Source: an uncultured Collinsella sp. (GTDB lineage Bacteria > Actinomycetota > Coriobacteriia > Coriobacteriales > Coriobacteriaceae). Taken from it: 7,739 nucleotides of DNA. Made by a program: the position numbers and the translations under genes. The stretch is taken from assembly GCA_902482185.1 (NCBI GenBank), contig CABSZR010000059.1, forward strand, positions 1-7,739. Direction: 5' to 3'. A model generated the notes under the pieces. That model searched no databases, was not told where the DNA came from, and saw only the letters and a list, made by a program, of their open reading frames with translations. Shown in pieces: positions 5,593 to 7,739 of this stretch; within the stretch, counting starts at the first letter, position 1, and every line of letters starts with the position of its first letter.

Positions 5593-5653
5593 GGTACGGC
5601 TCAAACTATGGCGCTGCCCGCAGGCGCGCCGTCCGTCAGATGAGGAGTCGCCC

Positions 5654-7739
5654 ATGACCCAGCCCTTGCCCTGGGAAAAGAATGTCGCGGTACCTGTGCC
5701 GCCCGCGCCGGAACCCGTGCCGCTCGATGCATACACCGCCCCTGCTGCGCCGGAGCCCGAGCTCGTTCCGCTCGACATCTACGACGCTCCTGCGCCGGCG
5801 CCCAAGCCCGCCAAGCCGCTCGTCGACATCGACAGCCTTAATCCCGCTCAGCGCGAGGCGGTCCTGACCACCGAGGGCCCGCTGCTGGTCCTTGCCGGCG
5901 CCGGCTCGGGCAAGACCCGCGTCTTGACCTTCCGTATCGCACATATGCTCGGCGACCTGGGTGTTAAACCTTGGCAGGTTCTTGCCATCACGTTTACCAA
6001 CAAGGCCGCGGCAGAGATGCGCGAGCGTCTGGCGGCACTCATCCCCAGCGGTACCCGCGGCATGTGGGTGTGCACCTTCCATGCCATGTGTGTGCGCATG
6101 CTGCGCGAGGACGCCGACCTGCTGGGCTACACCGGTCAGTTCACCATCTACGACGACGATGACTCAAAGCGCATGGTGCGTGACATTATGCAGGCGCTCG
6201 GCATTGAGCAAAAGCAGTTCCCCATCAACATGATCCGCAGCAAGATCAGCTCGGCCAAAAACGCCATGATCGGCCCCGAGGACATGCTCAAGAGTGCCGA
6301 TAGCCCCAACGACAAAAAGGCCGCGCAGGTCTACTTGGAGCTGGAGCGCCGCCTACGCGCTGCCAATGCGATGGACTTTGATGACCTGCTCGTGCGCACG
6401 CTCGAGCTGCTGCGCACCCGCCCCGAGGTGCTCGATAAGTACCAAGAGCGCTTCCGCTACATTAGCGTCGACGAGTATCAGGACACCAACCACGTCCAGT
6501 ACGAGATCGCCAACCTGCTGGCCGCCAAGTACCAAAACCTCATGGTCGTGGGCGACGACGACCAGTCCATTTATAGCTGGCGTGGTGCCGACATCACCAA
6601 TATCCTGGACTTTGAGAAGGACTTTAAAGACTGCAAGACCGTTAAGCTGGAGCAGAACTACCGCTCTACTGGTCATATCCTGAGTGCCGCCAACGCCGTG
6701 GTGCGTCACAACTCGCAGCGCAAGGACAAGCGCCTGTTTACGGCCGAGGGCGATGGCGAGAAGATCCAGGCCTTCCAGGCGAGCGACGAGCGCGACGAGG
6801 GCCGCTGGATTGCCGGCGAGATCGAGAAGCTGCACTCCAAGGGCATGAGCTACGACGATATCGCCGTGTTCTATCGCACCAACGCCCAGTCGCGTATTCT
6901 CGAAGATATGTTCCTGCGTGCGGGCGTGCCCTACAAGATCGTGGGTGGCACGCGATTCTTCGACCGCGCCGAGATCCGCGACGTCATGGCTTACCTCAAG
7001 ATGATCGTGAACCCGGCCGACGAGATGAGCGTCAAGCGCGTCATCAACACACCGCGCCGCGGCATCGGTTCCACCTCGATCCAAAAGATCGAACAGCTGG
7101 CGCGCGACAACCGTTGCTCGTTCTTCCAGGCTTGTGAGATCGCGTGCGCCGAAACCGGCATGTTTAGCGCCAAGGTCCGCAATGGCCTGTCAAGCTTTGT
7201 GTCGCTGGTGCGCGAGGGCCGCCGCATGGACGGCGAGCTCAAGGACGTCGTCGAGATGATTGTCGATAAGACGGGTCTGCTGCAGGCGTTTCGCGCCGAG
7301 GGCACCATGGAATCCGAGAGCCGCGCCGAGAACATCCAGGAATTCCTGGGCGTCGCTGCCGAATTTGAGGAGACGCACGAGGACATCGAGGGTACGCTCG
7401 AGAGCTTGGAAGAGCTGCGCGCAGCCGGTGTTGCCGACGTGCCTGCCGGCGCCGAGCCCGAGCCCGTCGTGGTGAGCGCGCCCGCGCCCAAACCGGGACC
7501 GTCCGCCCCGGCATCCTCGTTTGAGGCACTCGTCGGCGCGCGCGATGCCGCGGGCTCTAATCCGCTCGATGGCTTGGCCGCTCCGGCACTGTCTCCGCAG
7601 GATGCCCTGGCCGCCGCCATCGCGGGCAACGCGTATGCCGCGCCGACGGAGCTGCCGGCGGGTGCCGTGCATGCCGACGAGATTGAGCGCACCTACGGTC
7701 CGCTCACCTGTAAGGCGCTGCCGACGATATGCAGTGTGT
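5654..7739 (+). CDS. pcrA: ATP-dependent DNA helicase PcrA/UvrD (3' end missing)
   Basis: A superfamily 1A 3'-5' helicase for DNA repair, plasmid replication and removal of RecA filaments or stalled polymerase. The reading frame is open for 695 codons to the right edge. ATG 5654 follows GAGGAG (5642-5647). Visible motifs: Walker A AGAGSGKT (81-88), Ia TFTNKAA (113-119), II DEYQD (273-277), III GDDDQSIYSWRG (300-311) and IV VKLEQNYRS (330-338), then the 2B region with INTPRRGIG (464-472). Motifs V and VI are beyond the edge. Two oddities stand out: a Pro/Ala/Glu-rich N-terminal extension (about 1-58) and a long Ala/Pro-rich stretch (about 592-675), where remembered Geobacillus PcrA passes quickly from the EFL-FE segment toward motif V. 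The helicase call is secure; PcrA rather than UvrD is convention for Gram-positives. Confidence 0.96.
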   Translation, partial: MTQPLPWEKNVAVPVPPAPEPVPLDAYTAPAAPEPELVPLDIYDAPAPAPKPAKPLVDIDSLNPAQREAVLTTEGPLLVLAGAGSGKTRVLTFRIAHMLGDLGVKPWQVLAITFTNKAAAEMRERLAALIPSGTRGMWVCTFHAMCVRMLREDADLLGYTGQFTIYDDDDSKRMVRDIMQALGIEQKQFPINMIRSKISSAKNAMIGPEDMLKSADSPNDKKAAQVYLELERRLRAANAMDFDDLLVRTLELLRTRPEVLDKYQERFRYISVDEYQDTNHVQYEIANLLAAKYQNLMVVGDDDQSIYSWRGADITNILDFEKDFKDCKTVKLEQNYRSTGHILSAANAVVRHNSQRKDKRLFTAEGDGEKIQAFQASDERDEGRWIAGEIEKLHSKGMSYDDIAVFYRTNAQSRILEDMFLRAGVPYKIVGGTRFFDRAEIRDVMAYLKMIVNPADEMSVKRVINTPRRGIGSTSIQKIEQLARDNRCSFFQACEIACAETGMFSAKVRNGLSSFVSLVREGRRMDGELKDVVEMIVDKTGLLQAFRAEGTMESESRAENIQEFLGVAAEFEETHEDIEGTLESLEELRAAGVADVPAGAEPEPVVVSAPAPKPGPSAPASSFEALVGARDAAGSNPLDGLAAPALSPQDALAAAIAGNAYAAPTELPAGAVHADEIERTYGPLTCKALPTICSV

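Noticed and set aside
5608..5643. 11-codon leader frame just before pcrA
   Set aside because: Its stop overlaps the pcrA ribosome site, which is suggestive, but it has no ribosome site of its own and no run of regulatory codons. Such a short frame is expected by chance.
6353..7692. Two minus-strand open frames of 243 and 233 codons
   Set aside because: Both are antisense to the helicase, which has a continuous frame with all expected N-terminal half motifs.

Overview
The window looks like a piece of a GC-rich chromosome from an actinobacterium of the Coriobacteriia, most like Collinsella. The basis is the high GC content, the codon choice and the overall look of the proteins. This is recognition from memory; no search was run. 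It starts inside one gene (base 2) and ends inside another (base 7738), so it may be a small contig.

Layout from left to right. (1) The C-terminal third of an ornithine cyclodeaminase / mu-crystallin family protein, followed 24 nt later by a class I/II PLP aminotransferase. The two form an amino-acid metabolism operon closed by a clear intrinsic terminator. (2) A two-gene operon for an OmpR-type response regulator and a two-helix, loop-less histidine kinase. Both carry signatures of the BceRS group of cell-envelope (antimicrobial peptide) sensors, but no BceAB-type ABC transporter is in view. (3) A convergent gap of 222 nt packed with inverted and direct repeats, then a minus-strand ATP-binding universal stress protein. 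(4) A divergent gap leading to uppP, undecaprenyl-diphosphate phosphatase, with an inferred TTG start and an extra loop of about 40 residues. (5) A 356-nt gap with a very strong terminator inside a larger inverted repeat, a second separate nested inverted repeat, and a promoter. (6) A UvrD/PcrA helicase, 695 codons visible, with a Pro-rich N-terminal extension and a large low-complexity insertion, running off the right end.

The genes are mostly housekeeping. A shared envelope theme is plausible for the BceRS-like system and uppP, because bacitracin-type drugs attack the lipid carrier recycled by UppP. That link is an inference from proximity only.

The least explained content is intergenic: three multi-tier inverted repeats (3533-3623, 5313-5412 and 5447-5516), each with perfectly matched outer arms of 11 to 16 bp, and several smaller palindromes near promoters. 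No CRISPR array, rRNA, tRNA, transposase or phage gene was seen.
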